Below, piece after piece: positions 45,818 to 54,283 of a DNA stretch of 64,000 bases. Origin of the DNA: Roseovarius indicus. Lineage in GTDB: Bacteria; Pseudomonadota; Alphaproteobacteria; Rhodobacterales; Rhodobacteraceae. The notes under the pieces are model-generated. The model ran no database searches, was not told the origin of the DNA, and was given only the letters and a program-made list of their open reading frames with translations. The position numbers and the translations under genes are program-made. The stretch covers positions 3,596,001-3,660,000 of the forward strand of contig NZ_CP031598.1 in assembly GCF_008728195.1 (NCBI RefSeq), given 5' to 3'. Position 1 is the first letter of the stretch. Each line of letters opens with the position of its first letter.

Positions 45818-47380
45818 TCAGAAATCCGTCGGCGCCCCGCCCTCTTCCTTGCGGCGTTCGACGAACGCGGCCAGCTCCTCGCGAATGCCCTCGTCCATCG
45901 GCGGGGCCTCGAAACTGGCGATGATGTCGCGATAAACCTGATGTGCACGCTCCGCCGTCCAGCGGCTGCCCGCGGCCTCCCACGCCTCGTAGTTCCGCCA
46001 GTCGCTCAGGAACGGCTGGTAGAACGCCGTGGTGTAGCGGTCCTGCGTGTGCTGGATGCCGAAGAAATGGCCCTGATCGCCCACCTCCTTGACCGCGTCG
46101 AAGGCAATCTCGTCGGGGCCGGTCCTGGTGATCATCGGGTCCATGTAGCGCTGGATCTGCTGCAGGATCTCGCAATCCATCACGAACTTCTCGGGGCTCG
46201 CGATCAGCCCGCCCTCAAGCCAGCCAGCGGCGTGATAGATCATGTTCGCCCCGGCCTGCACGCCCGACCACAGGCTGTTCGAGGTCTCCCACATCGCCTG
46301 CCCGTCCGGCACGTTGGCGGCACAGACGCCACTCGCCCGCATCGGCAGCTTGTAGAACCGCGCCAGCTGCCCGGTCATCTGCGTCGCCCGCATGTATTCC
46401 GGCGTCCCGAACGCGGGCGCGCCCGACTTCATGTCGACATTCGAGGTAAACGTCCCGATCGCACAGCACGCCCCCGGCCGAATGAGCTGCGCCAGCACAA
46501 TGGCACACAAGCCCTCGGCCAGCGACTGCGCCACAGCCCCCGCCATCGTCACCGGCGCCATCGCCCCGGCCAGCGTGAACGGCGTCACCACCAGCCCCTG
46601 GTTGCGCCGGGCGATCCGCATCCAGCCATCCAGCATCGGATAGTCATGCTTCAAGGGCGAGGTCGAGTTGATGTTGGTGTACATATGCGGCTTGGCTTCG
46701 AACTCGTCGCTCGTCAGCCCGCCGGCGATCCGCACCATCTCCATCACGTCCTCGACCCGCTCCTTGCCGAGGCAATAGGCATGCGCCACCTTGTCGGTAA
46801 GCGTCAGCTTGTCATAGAGCACGTCGAGATGCCGGATCGAGGGGTGCACATCCTGCGGCTCCACGGGGTAGCCGCCGACGAAATGGATGCAGTTGAAATA
46901 CTGGCTCAGCTTCAGAAGGTTCGCGCACATCTCGCGCGTGCCTGTCACCTTGCGGCCGATATTCATGTCCCAGTAGCTCGGCGGCGACGACACGTTGCCA
47001 AAGTTGATATGCCGCCCGCCCATGGTCAGCGTCCGGTCCGGGTTGCGCGGGGTGATCGTCCATTCCTCGGGCGCCTTGGCAATCATCTCCATCACGAAAT
47101 CGCGGCCCATGCGGACGTTCTCGCCGTCCACCGTGCAGCCGCCCGACGCTTTAAGGATTTCTAAAGCCTCGGGGTTCAGAAACTCGATCCCGATCTCCTC
47201 GAGGATTCGCATCGCCCCGTCATGGATCGCCTGCACGCCCTCTTCGGCCAGCGGCTCGACCGGGCGGTCGATGTTGATCGGCGGGCTCCAGGGCATCTGG
47301 TCGATGACCGCGGTGCCGCGGCGCTCTGCATTGCCCGCGCGGCCGCCGCCGCGTTTCCTGCGTTTGGCTTCTACTGCCAT
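45818..47380 (-). CDS. Trimethylamine methyltransferase (MttB) superfamily protein, non-pyrrolysine
   Basis: This 520-aa protein of the MttB/COG5598 superfamily is a TIM-barrel methyltransferase that uses corrinoid-bound methyl transfer in characterised members. Features include a basic N-terminus (AKRRKRGGGRAG), LEEIGIEFLNPEALE and the C-terminal barrel with GLWSGVQAGANMIYHAAGWL-like residues. No in-frame TAG codon is present, so it is not the archaeal pyrrolysine enzyme. Glycine betaine or another quaternary amine is a likely substrate. The corrinoid protein partner is not adjacent. AGGAG precedes the ATG. Confidence 0.88.
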   Translation of the reverse strand: MAVEAKRRKRGGGRAGNAERRGTAVIDQMPWSPPINIDRPVEPLAEEGVQAIHDGAMRILEEIGIEFLNPEALEILKASGGCTVDGENVRMGRDFVMEMIAKAPEEWTITPRNPDRTLTMGGRHINFGNVSSPPSYWDMNIGRKVTGTREMCANLLKLSQYFNCIHFVGGYPVEPQDVHPSIRHLDVLYDKLTLTDKVAHAYCLGKERVEDVMEMVRIAGGLTSDEFEAKPHMYTNINSTSPLKHDYPMLDGWMRIARRNQGLVVTPFTLAGAMAPVTMAGAVAQSLAEGLCAIVLAQLIRPGACCAIGTFTSNVDMKSGAPAFGTPEYMRATQMTGQLARFYKLPMRASGVCAANVPDGQAMWETSNSLWSGVQAGANMIYHAAGWLEGGLIASPEKFVMDCEILQQIQRYMDPMITRTGPDEIAFDAVKEVGDQGHFFGIQHTQDRYTTAFYQPFLSDWRNYEAWEAAGSRWTAERAHQVYRDIIASFEAPPMDEGIREELAAFVERRKEEGGAPTDF

Positions 47381-47443
47381 GGGAGACTCCTGTTAGCACT
47401 GTCCGGCATGACAGCACTGCTGACATCCCGAGAAATGCCAGTT

Positions 47444-47470
47444 AGCGACACGACATGTCGCTTTTGTTTT
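47444..47470. other. Inverted repeat AGCGACA/TGTCGCT with T-run on the + strand
   Basis: Seven-base arms around a five-base loop are followed by TTTGTTTT on the plus strand. No plus-strand gene ends here, so it may be an operator for the MttB-like gene rather than a terminator. It lies just past the EamA stop on the minus strand. Confidence 0.35.
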
Positions 47471-48362
47471 ACCCGTGCGCTTGTTTTGGCCGAAGCCCCC
47501 GCCCGGTGACAGCCAGGTATATTGCAAGGCTGCCAACCACGACGGCCCCGCCGATCGCCATGTTCACCGTGGGCCGTTCGCCGACCCCGACCCACACCCA
47601 GATCGGCGCGAGAACCACCTCCAGAAGCATCATAAGGCTCACGTTGGCCGCCTGCGTATGGCGCGAGGCAAAGGACAGCGTGAAAAACGACACCGGCATT
47701 ATCACGGCCCCCGCCACGATGATCGCCCAGGGGCGGCCCTCCGTCATGGCATCGGCCCCGGTGATGGTCAGCCCGGTCAGCCCGGCCATCCATGCCCCCA
47801 CGCCGATCACCAGCATGATCGGCAGGCCCGGCCTTGCCCTCAGAATGGTGAAATTCAACGCCAGCACCAGCGCCACGGCCAGCCCGAACGCCGCGCCCAG
47901 CAGGGCGCGCAGGTTCAGCGTGACCTCTCCGTCCTCCCCGCCCGAGACGGCGATCGCGATCCCGCCGATCGTCGCCGCCATCGCGGCCCATGTCGCCACC
48001 TGCGTCGGCTCGGCCAGGATCACCCGGCTCAACAGCGCCGAGAAGACAGGCACCGCCGCCACCCCGATCAACACCGCCGCCGCCGGCGCCGACGCGATGC
48101 CGAGGCTGAACAGGATCGAGTTGAACAACTGGCAGACGATGATCGCCCCCGCCGCGCCGGTGCCCAGCTGCGCCAGGTCGCCCCGCCGGTCGCGGCTCAG
48201 CACCGCCCAGCCGAACAGCATGACGGAGCCCATCAGCATCCCCCGCCATCCCACCATCTGGAAGCCGTCCATCTCCGACAGGCGCATGAACATGGCGTCG
48301 GGTGTCAGGAACAGGGCCCCGGCCATCGCCAGGAAGATACCGTAAAGCGGATGCCGGCTCAT
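47469..48362 (-). CDS. EamA/DMT-family transporter
   Basis: This 297-aa, ten-helix membrane protein has two EamA repeats. MAGALFLTPDAMFMRLSEMDG near the N-terminus and SLMMLLEVVLAPIWVWVGVGE in the second repeat are typical of the family. Its start overlaps the HAD phosphatase stop by four bases (ATGA), so they are coupled. Substrate unknown. Confidence 0.88.
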   Translation of the reverse strand: MSRHPLYGIFLAMAGALFLTPDAMFMRLSEMDGFQMVGWRGMLMGSVMLFGWAVLSRDRRGDLAQLGTGAAGAIIVCQLFNSILFSLGIASAPAAAVLIGVAAVPVFSALLSRVILAEPTQVATWAAMAATIGGIAIAVSGGEDGEVTLNLRALLGAAFGLAVALVLALNFTILRARPGLPIMLVIGVGAWMAGLTGLTITGADAMTEGRPWAIIVAGAVIMPVSFFTLSFASRHTQAANVSLMMLLEVVLAPIWVWVGVGERPTVNMAIGGAVVVGSLAIYLAVTGRGLRPKQAHG

Positions 48363-49063
48363 GCCGACAGCCAGCCCGGGATATCTCCGATATGGGCGAG
48401 CACGTGATCCGCGAAAGGCGCCAGCTCGCCTGCGCCGGCTGCGCCGGTCAGCACCGCCAGCGTCTGCATCCCCGCCGCCCGTCCGGCCACCAGGTCATGG
48501 GTGCTGTCGCCCACCATCGCCACCCGCCCGGGCGCCAGCCCGTGCGCCCGCGCGAACGCCAGAAGCGGCCCGGGGTCCGGCTTGGCGCCAAAGCCCGAAT
48601 CGAACCCGGCCACGAAGTCGAAGAACCCGTCCACACCGGCCGCGCGCAGATGCGCATGCGCCGTGGCTTCGCTGTCATTGGTCATCACGCCCAGCACCAG
48701 CCCCTGCACCTTCAGCCCCTCCAGCAGCGGCGCCAACGGCACGGCCGGGGCAAGCGGCGCCTGTTGCGCGTGGTAATCGAGCAGGTCCTCCACGGCATCC
48801 ACATCCGACCGGCCCAGCGCACCGGCCACGCATTCCGCAACGTAGCGGTTCGGGCTTGCGATGGCCGGGCTGCCGGGGCGGAACTGCCCGGTCTCGAGAT
48901 CGAAATCCAGCCCACGCGACAGCGCCTGCGCCACGGCCGGGTCGCCTTCCGACAGCGTGACGATCAGCTCCGACGCCCACACGCTCCACGTCGCGTGGAA
49001 ATCGAACAGGGTGCCGTCCTTGTCGAAGAGCAGCCCGTCAAGCTTCGTAACCGGAATGTTCAC
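48359..49063 (-). CDS. HAD-superfamily phosphatase (Gph-like)
   Basis: This 234-aa protein contains HAD motif I LLFDKDGTLFDF, motif II (VMTNDSE) and motif IV (AMVGDSTHDLVAGRAAG). The cap region suggests phosphoglycolate-phosphatase-like subclass I, but the substrate is undefined. It is followed by a coupled DMT transporter. Confidence 0.9.
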   Translation of the reverse strand: MNIPVTKLDGLLFDKDGTLFDFHATWSVWASELIVTLSEGDPAVAQALSRGLDFDLETGQFRPGSPAIASPNRYVAECVAGALGRSDVDAVEDLLDYHAQQAPLAPAVPLAPLLEGLKVQGLVLGVMTNDSEATAHAHLRAAGVDGFFDFVAGFDSGFGAKPDPGPLLAFARAHGLAPGRVAMVGDSTHDLVAGRAAGMQTLAVLTGAAGAGELAPFADHVLAHIGDIPGWLSA

Positions 49064-49072
49064 GACTCGTCC

Positions 49073-49357
49073 TTATGTCCAGTGTACCTGCGCCCCGCCC
49101 GGAAGGGCGGCGCGGGCGGCCATCGGGGCCGTGTTCTCCAGCCCCGCCTCGGCACAGAAGGCCACGACCCAGGCATCGTCCATCATGACGAAATCAAGAA
49201 CCGAACCAAGGAATTCAGGGTCTTGCGCGCCGGCCCGCAGGTCCGCCTCCGACGCGCCGGTCGCGCCGAGGAAGACCGGCAACAACTCATCGTTCCCGGC
49301 CAGCCAGGCCAGGCATTTCAGTGCGATCGCTTCGGCGGCGTCCTGTGTCAGATTCAA
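49073..49357 (-). CDS. DUF3572 protein with a TTG start
   Basis: This 94-aa protein (NLTQDAAEAIALKCLAWLAG at the N-terminus, VLDFVMMDDAW mid-protein) matches DUF3572 of alphaproteobacteria. No ATG lies near the expected start; TTG at 49357 preceded by GGGAATT is the best candidate. It is divergent from the PleD-like gene and nine bases upstream of the HAD gene. Function unknown. Confidence 0.75.
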   Translation of the reverse strand: MNLTQDAAEAIALKCLAWLAGNDELLPVFLGATGASEADLRAGAQDPEFLGSVLDFVMMDDAWVVAFCAEAGLENTAPMAARAALPGGAQVHWT

Positions 49358-49444
49358 CTGAGTTAATTCCCGGAAAGGTTTTCTTAACTTCTGACATGGA
49401 TAGTCGACATACCAAAAAGAACAAGTCTGAAGGGCTTTCCGTTG

Positions 49445-50833
49445 ATGACAGGAAGAATTCTGATTGTCGACGCGCTGGCGACCAACCGGATCGTATTGAA
49501 GGTCAAGCTTTCGGCGGCCTTCTACCGGGTGGTCCAGGCCAGAAGCGGCCATGACGCGATCGGGCTGGCCCGCCGGGCCCGGCCCGATCTCGTGATCATC
49601 GGCGATCTGCCCGACATGAAGCCGGCCGATTTCATCGCCCGGCTCGAGCGCGAGCTGGGCACGCCCGCCCCGCCCGTCCTGGCCCTTCTCCCGCAGGGTC
49701 AGGGTGCACTCCGCATCGCGGCGCTTCAGGCCGGCGCCGCCGACGTCATCACCCAGCCCTATGACGAAAACGTCCTGCTCGCCCGGCTCCGGTCGATCAT
49801 GCGCCACCGTCAGCTCGACGCCGATCTCGGCATGCCGCCCGACACGGCCCACGCCCTCGGCTTCGCCGAGGAACCGGCAGGCTTCGAGCGGCCGCAATCC
49901 GTGGTCGTGCTCGCCGACACGATCGAACGGGCCGAGGCGCTCCGCACCCGCCTCGCCGGCAGCCCGGGTCTGGACATCACGGCGCTCGGCCATGGTGAAC
50001 CCCGCGCCGCGGCCGCGCTCCGCCGCGCGCCCGACGCCATCGTCCTGCGGATCGGGCCCGAAAACACCAAGCCCGGCCTCATCCTCCTGGCCGAGCTTCA
50101 GGCCGCGCCGCGCACCCGCCGCGCCCGCGTCGTCGCCCTGATCGACGACGACATCGCGCATCTCGCCGCGCCCGTCCTCGACATGGGCGCGCACGACGCC
50201 CAGCCCGCCACGATCGACGACCATGAACTGGCCCTCCGCCTGTCCTTCCAGCTGTCCCAGAAACGCCGCAGCGATGCGCTGCGCGGCAAGCTGGAAGACG
50301 GGCTTCAGGCCGCGGTGGTCGACCAGCTGACCGGCCTTTACAACCGCCGCTACGCGCTCAGCTACCTCAAGCGCATGATTGCCGAGGCGCATGCCGCGGG
50401 CCAGACCTGCGCCGTGCTGGTGGCCGACCTCGACCATTTCAAATCCGTCAACGACACCCATGGCCATGCCGCCGGCGACACCGTGCTGGCGCATGTCTCG
50501 GCGCGCATGCGCGCCGCCCTGCCCGCCGACAGCATGATTGCCCGCATCGGCGGCGAGGAATTCCTGATCGCCCTGCCCGACACCTCGCTTTCCGGGGTCC
50601 GGCACGTCGCCGATCATCTGCGCCGCGTGGTCCGCGACACCGCCGTGCCACTGCCCTCCGGCGACGGGCCCGTGCGCGTGACCATCAGCATCGGCGCCGC
50701 GCTCGCGACGCCCACGACACCCCGCGCCCAGACCGATGTCGGCAAGCTCGTCGCCCAGGCCGACAAGGCGCTCTACGGGTCGAAATCCGGCGGGCGCGAC
50801 ACGGTGACCGTCTGCATGCGCCCGGCCGCCTGA
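49445..50833 (+). CDS. PleD-like response regulator diguanylate cyclase
   Basis: This 462-aa protein has REC-REC-GGDEF architecture as in Caulobacter PleD. The first receiver (about 1-120) reads GRILIVDALATNR, where the usual Asp-Asp pair is Asp-Ala, with a possible phospho-Asp in VIIGDLPDM. The second receiver (about 145-270) is degenerate. The GGDEF domain has DQLTGLYNRRYAL and an RIGGEEFLIALPD active site. ATG 49445 is used; TTG one codon earlier is less likely. Confidence 0.9.
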   Translation: MTGRILIVDALATNRIVLKVKLSAAFYRVVQARSGHDAIGLARRARPDLVIIGDLPDMKPADFIARLERELGTPAPPVLALLPQGQGALRIAALQAGAADVITQPYDENVLLARLRSIMRHRQLDADLGMPPDTAHALGFAEEPAGFERPQSVVVLADTIERAEALRTRLAGSPGLDITALGHGEPRAAAALRRAPDAIVLRIGPENTKPGLILLAELQAAPRTRRARVVALIDDDIAHLAAPVLDMGAHDAQPATIDDHELALRLSFQLSQKRRSDALRGKLEDGLQAAVVDQLTGLYNRRYALSYLKRMIAEAHAAGQTCAVLVADLDHFKSVNDTHGHAAGDTVLAHVSARMRAALPADSMIARIGGEEFLIALPDTSLSGVRHVADHLRRVVRDTAVPLPSGDGPVRVTISIGAALATPTTPRAQTDVGKLVAQADKALYGSKSGGRDTVTVCMRPAA

Positions 50834-50839
50834 CCCCGG

Positions 50840-51319
50840 TCAGTCGCGGTTGTGCCGCCGCTCCTTCCGCTCGACCAGCCGGTCGGCATAGGCGGCGCGT
50901 TCCTCGTCATCCATCGCCACAAGCTGTTCGATCAGCAACGACTGTCCAAGACTCAGCCGCTCGCGGAACATGCCCTGTATCCTCTCCAGCCGTGCCTCCA
51001 CCGCCTGCGGGTCGAACGGCGTCGCCTTCAGGTCGGCAATCAGCCCCTCGAACTGCTCGCCGTGCCGGTCGCGCGAGAACGAGCCGTCGCGATACGCCTG
51101 GCGGATCTTCTGGCCGATCGCCCGCCGATCTTCCTCGCTCAGCGCCCGTGTCAGCGGTCCGCCCATCGTCTCCAGCCGCGGCGGCCCCTTGGGGTGCCAC
51201 CGGCCGCCGGAAAAGAACGCCCCGGCCACCGCGCCCGCCACCAGCAGGTTCAGCCCCAGCGACGCCACCAGCAGGATCTTCACCCACCCGCGCGACTTTC
51301 CCTTGGTTTCGTCACCCAT
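50840..51319 (-). CDS. Membrane-anchored Spy/CnrX-like (periplasmic metal-sensor) protein
   Basis: This 159-aa protein has one membrane helix (about 14-36) and a helical periplasmic domain with repeated Arg/Glu-rich segments. The pattern resembles the heavy-metal sensor/Spy/CpxP group (LTRALSEEDRRAIGQKIRQA, MFRERLSLGQSLLIEQLVAM). It is coupled to the putative anti-sigma gene by a one-base overlap, so it probably modulates the sigma factor. No His metal-binding cluster is obvious. Confidence 0.75.
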   Translation of the reverse strand: MGDETKGKSRGWVKILLVASLGLNLLVAGAVAGAFFSGGRWHPKGPPRLETMGGPLTRALSEEDRRAIGQKIRQAYRDGSFSRDRHGEQFEGLIADLKATPFDPQAVEARLERIQGMFRERLSLGQSLLIEQLVAMDDEERAAYADRLVERKERRHNRD

Positions 51320-51690
51320 CAAAAGCCTCCATCGGCAATCACGAACGTGGCGTCCGGGTCGAGGTCGATCAGGTAGGCCTCGTTGGCCCCCGCCATCACG
51401 TCCTGCGCAACCCCCGCCAGCCCCGAAGGCGGGCTGACCCCGATCCAGAGCCCGGCCACGGTCGCCGTCGCCAGCCCCGCCATCGCGGGCCAGCCGCCCA
51501 GCGCCTGTGCCAGCCCGGCAAACAGGCCCCGTCGCGGCCCCGGCGCGGGCGCCTCGGCCCGCTCGGCCTGCACCCGGTCGGCATCCGCCATGATCCGCGC
51601 CATCAGCGCGTCGCCCGGCTCGGGCCGCGCGGCCCGGCCGGCGTCGAAAAACGCCTTCAGCGGATCGGTGTTCTCTGGTTCATCCATCAT
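51319..51690 (-). CDS. Putative anti-sigma membrane protein
   Basis: This 123-aa protein has a cytoplasmic N-terminal region (about 1-65), one membrane helix (about 68-87) and a short periplasmic tail. It follows an ECF sigma factor with an 11-base overlap, the usual place for a cognate anti-sigma. There is no zinc-finger HxxxCxxC motif, so assignment rests on context. Confidence 0.7.
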   Translation of the reverse strand: MMDEPENTDPLKAFFDAGRAARPEPGDALMARIMADADRVQAERAEAPAPGPRRGLFAGLAQALGGWPAMAGLATATVAGLWIGVSPPSGLAGVAQDVMAGANEAYLIDLDPDATFVIADGGF

Positions 51691-52267
51691 CCGTATACCC
51701 CAAGTCCTGGCGCCGGGCGGACAACTCCGCCGCCAGCGCCCTTTTTCCACGTGCCACGAGGCTTTCCACCGCCTCCACGCTGATCTCCATGATCTCGGCA
51801 ATCTCGGGGTTCCCGAGTTCCTCGATATGGCGCAGAACCACCGCCTCGCGCTGCCTATCGGGCAGCCTGTCCAGCGCGTCCTGCAACGCATCGGCCCTTG
51901 CCTTTTCCTGCAGGCCCTCGGCCGGGCCGGGCCGCTCGTCTTCCGGTTCCGGCGCCTCGTCGAGCCCCACGCCCCGCGCCTTGCGCAGCCGGTCGGTGCA
52001 CAGGTTGGCGGTCACCCGGTACAGCCAGGTGGTCACCTTCGCCTCGCCCTGCCGCCACTCCGGCGCGATCCGCCACAGCCGCAGCATCGCCTCCTGCGCC
52101 ACGTCCTCGGCCTCGGCCCGGTTGCCCACCATCCGCTGCGCCTGCGCCAGCACCCGCGGCACCAGCCGCGCCGTCAGAACACGCGCCGCCACCGGGTCGC
52201 CGTTGGCATAAAGCACAAGCAGCGCCTCGTCGGGGGCTGAATTCTGTTCATCAAACGGCATGGTCAT
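51680..52267 (-). CDS. ECF-type RNA polymerase sigma factor
   Basis: This 195-aa sigma-70 family factor has region 2 with AEDVAQEAMLRLWRIAP and region 4 with LPDRQREAVVLRHIEELGN and the helix-turn-helix IAEIMEISVEAVESLVAR. ATG 52267 or 52261 could start it. It heads a three-gene overlapping operon (sigma, putative anti-sigma, Spy/CnrX-like) and lies downstream of a secreted EF-hand gene on the same strand. An envelope or metal-stress regulon is inferred. Confidence 0.92.
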   Translation of the reverse strand: MTMPFDEQNSAPDEALLVLYANGDPVAARVLTARLVPRVLAQAQRMVGNRAEAEDVAQEAMLRLWRIAPEWRQGEAKVTTWLYRVTANLCTDRLRKARGVGLDEAPEPEDERPGPAEGLQEKARADALQDALDRLPDRQREAVVLRHIEELGNPEIAEIMEISVEAVESLVARGKRALAAELSARRQDLGYTDDG

Positions 52268-52330
52268 CGTCCGAAGCGCGCTATGCCTCAAGGTGGCGGG
52301 CCAACGTCAGGCCCCTCGGGCGGCGATGGT

Positions 52331-52368
52331 GACCGGAGCGCCCACCGAAGGCAAGGGCGCTCCCGGTC
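52331..52368 (-). terminator. Strong hairpin between the EF-hand gene and the sigma operon
   Basis: GACCGGAGCGCCC (52331-52343) pairs with GGGCGCTCCCGGTC (52355-52368) with one bulge. No T-run follows, so it may be a Rho-dependent end or an attenuator that reduces read-through into the sigma operon. Confidence 0.45.
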
Positions 52369-52375
52369 TGTACGG

Positions 52376-52894
52376 TCAGTCCTGCATCATATCGTCATCG
52401 TGACCATGCCGGCGCTTGCCATGCTCACCATGCTTGCCGTGATGCTTGCTGAAGCGCTCCTTCATCGCGTCGAACTCTTCGCGCGACACCGAGCCGTCGC
52501 CATCCTGATCGACCCGGGCGAACATCTTGTCGGCCCGATCGCCGCGCATCTCTTCCATGCTCAGCGCGCCGTCGGCATCGGCATCCTTGCGTTCGAACAT
52601 CCGGTTGAGGAACCGCTCGCGGCGCTCGGCCTGGCGGGCTTCCATCCGGGCCGACATCTCCTCGCGGGTGATCTTGCCGTCGCCATCGGCGTCGGCATCG
52701 GCAAAGCGGGCCTGCATGCGCGCCTGCATCTCCTCGCGGCTCACCGCACCGTCGCCATTCGCATCGAGCTCTTCGAACGATGGACGCTTGCCGTGGTGTC
52801 CCTTTGCCATGTCATCGCCTGCAGCGGCGCCCTGGGTGGCAGCGCCGGCCAGAATGGCGGCGCCCAGGCTGGCGATCAGAAAACCGTTTTTCAT
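52376..52894 (-). CDS. Secreted EF-hand calcium-binding protein
   Basis: This 172-aa protein has a signal peptide (about 1-25) and four EF-hand loops: DANGDGAVSREE, DADGDGKITREE, DADADGALSMEE and DQDGDGSVSREE. A His/Lys/Asp-rich tail ends HGHDDDMMQD. AAGGAG eight bases before ATG 52894 is a strong ribosome-binding site. It probably binds Ca2+ in the periplasm. Its place directly ahead of an ECF sigma operon suggests joint regulation. Confidence 0.88.
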   Translation of the reverse strand: MKNGFLIASLGAAILAGAATQGAAAGDDMAKGHHGKRPSFEELDANGDGAVSREEMQARMQARFADADADGDGKITREEMSARMEARQAERRERFLNRMFERKDADADGALSMEEMRGDRADKMFARVDQDGDGSVSREEFDAMKERFSKHHGKHGEHGKRRHGHDDDMMQD

Positions 52895-53115
52895 CTCATC
52901 AACTCCTTGAGATCTTACCTGTATCAGCTCCTGCAACCGGCCGGCTTCCCGCGCCGGTTACACATACTGAACGCAGCGGCCCGGCAATTCCGTCGCCACC
53001 TCGCAAAGAAATTTGCAGCAGCATATTTGCGACATCCGGCCGCAAGGACGTTCTGCACCCTTTCAATTCGCCGTGGCTTTGCCCATTTTTGCCGCTATCG
53101 CGAACGAGGCTCTCC

Positions 53116-53505
53116 ATGACCGAAAAGTCCATCAGCACCGACACCCGGGATTTATGGCCCGCCGTGCGCCGCGGGTTCCGCCGCAAGTGCCCCAACTGCG
53201 GCTCGGGGCCGATGATGAAGGGCTATCTCAAGGTGCGCGACACCTGCACCGTCTGCCGCGAAGACCTCAGCCATCACCGCGCCGATGACGGGCCGGCCTA
53301 TCTCACGATCCTGATCGTCGGCCACCTTATGGCGCCGCTGCTGCATGTGTCCTTCACCATGTTCCGGCCCGAGCCGCTGGTGCTCTTCACCATATTCGCT
53401 ATTGGCTGCGTCACGCTCTCGCTCTACCTTCTGCCCCGGCTCAAGGGGGCCGTGGTGGGCTTTCAATGGGCCCGCCACATGCACGGGTTCGGCGAAAAGG
53501 CGTAA
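53116..53505 (+). CDS. DUF983 zinc-ribbon membrane protein
   Basis: This 129-aa protein starts at ATG 53116. It has a zinc-ribbon-like pair (CPNCGSG and CTVC) followed by HHRADDGPAYLTILIVGHLMAP, the core of DUF983, and two membrane helices. Often found near cytochrome oxidase genes, but here it precedes a NUDIX gene by 36 bases. Function unknown. Confidence 0.9.
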   Translation: MTEKSISTDTRDLWPAVRRGFRRKCPNCGSGPMMKGYLKVRDTCTVCREDLSHHRADDGPAYLTILIVGHLMAPLLHVSFTMFRPEPLVLFTIFAIGCVTLSLYLLPRLKGAVVGFQWARHMHGFGEKA

Positions 53506-53541
53506 GGCCCCGTCGGCAGAAGACAGGGAAGACCGCACACC

Positions 53542-54237
53542 ATGACCGTCGACAAAACCGCCGTTCGCGACGCCGCCACCGTGATCGTCCTGCGCGACCG
53601 GATGACCACGCCCAGCGTCCTGATGGGCCAGCGCGGCGCCAAGGCGGCCTTCTTCCCCTCGAAATTCGTCTTCCCGGGCGGCGCGGTCGATGCCGACGAT
53701 GCCGGTGTGCCGCTTGCCACTCCGCTGTCGGATCTCTGCCGCGACCGCCTGCTGGAAGCCAGCGAGACCGATCTCTCGCACGCGCTCGCCGCCGCCGCCA
53801 TCCGCGAACTGTGGGAGGAAACGGGCCTCCTGCTTGGCGAGCCCGGCGACTGGCCCGGCACGCCCCACCCCGACTGGCAGAGCTTCGCCGACGCCGGCTA
53901 CCTGCCCTCGGCATTGGGCATGCAGTTCTTCTTCCGCGCCCTCACCCCCCCGGGCCGGCCCCGCCGCTTCGACGCGCGCTTCTTCCTCGTCGATGCCGAC
54001 CGGATCGAGGGCGACCTCGACGACTTCTCCGCCGCCTCCGAGGAACTCTCGCACCTGCAATGGGTGCCGCTGGCCGAGGCCCGCGCCCTCGACCTGCCCT
54101 TCATCACCGAAGTCGTTCTGGCCGAAATCGCCGCCTGCGCCCGCGACCTCACCCCGCCGGCCTCGATCCCGTTTTTCAAGAACAACGATGAAGAAAGCCT
54201 GTTCCTCAGGCTGCGGGGCGTGGCACCGGTAGGTTAG
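53542..54237 (+). CDS. NUDIX hydrolase
   Basis: This 231-aa protein has a Nudix box spread as FPGGAVDADDA, then AAIRELWEETGLLL with the REx2EExG core. It resembles the NUDT/CoA-pyrophosphatase-like group with a long insert between the Gly and Arg-Glu parts. The substrate is not known. It ends 46 bases before the convergent DMT gene. Confidence 0.88.
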   Translation: MTVDKTAVRDAATVIVLRDRMTTPSVLMGQRGAKAAFFPSKFVFPGGAVDADDAGVPLATPLSDLCRDRLLEASETDLSHALAAAAIRELWEETGLLLGEPGDWPGTPHPDWQSFADAGYLPSALGMQFFFRALTPPGRPRRFDARFFLVDADRIEGDLDDFSAASEELSHLQWVPLAEARALDLPFITEVVLAEIAACARDLTPPASIPFFKNNDEESLFLRLRGVAPVG

Positions 54238-54283
54238 GCCAACCCACCTCCGAGCAACGCAGCCTCGCCCGGCTCACGTGGGC

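Noticed and set aside
45818..47380. Pyrrolysine-containing trimethylamine methyltransferase
   Set aside because: The frame runs its full length without any in-frame TAG. The sequence belongs to the non-pyrrolysine MttB branch.
47444..47470. Terminator on the plus strand
   Set aside because: It has a stem and T-run, but no plus-strand gene is upstream, so it was kept only as an inverted repeat.
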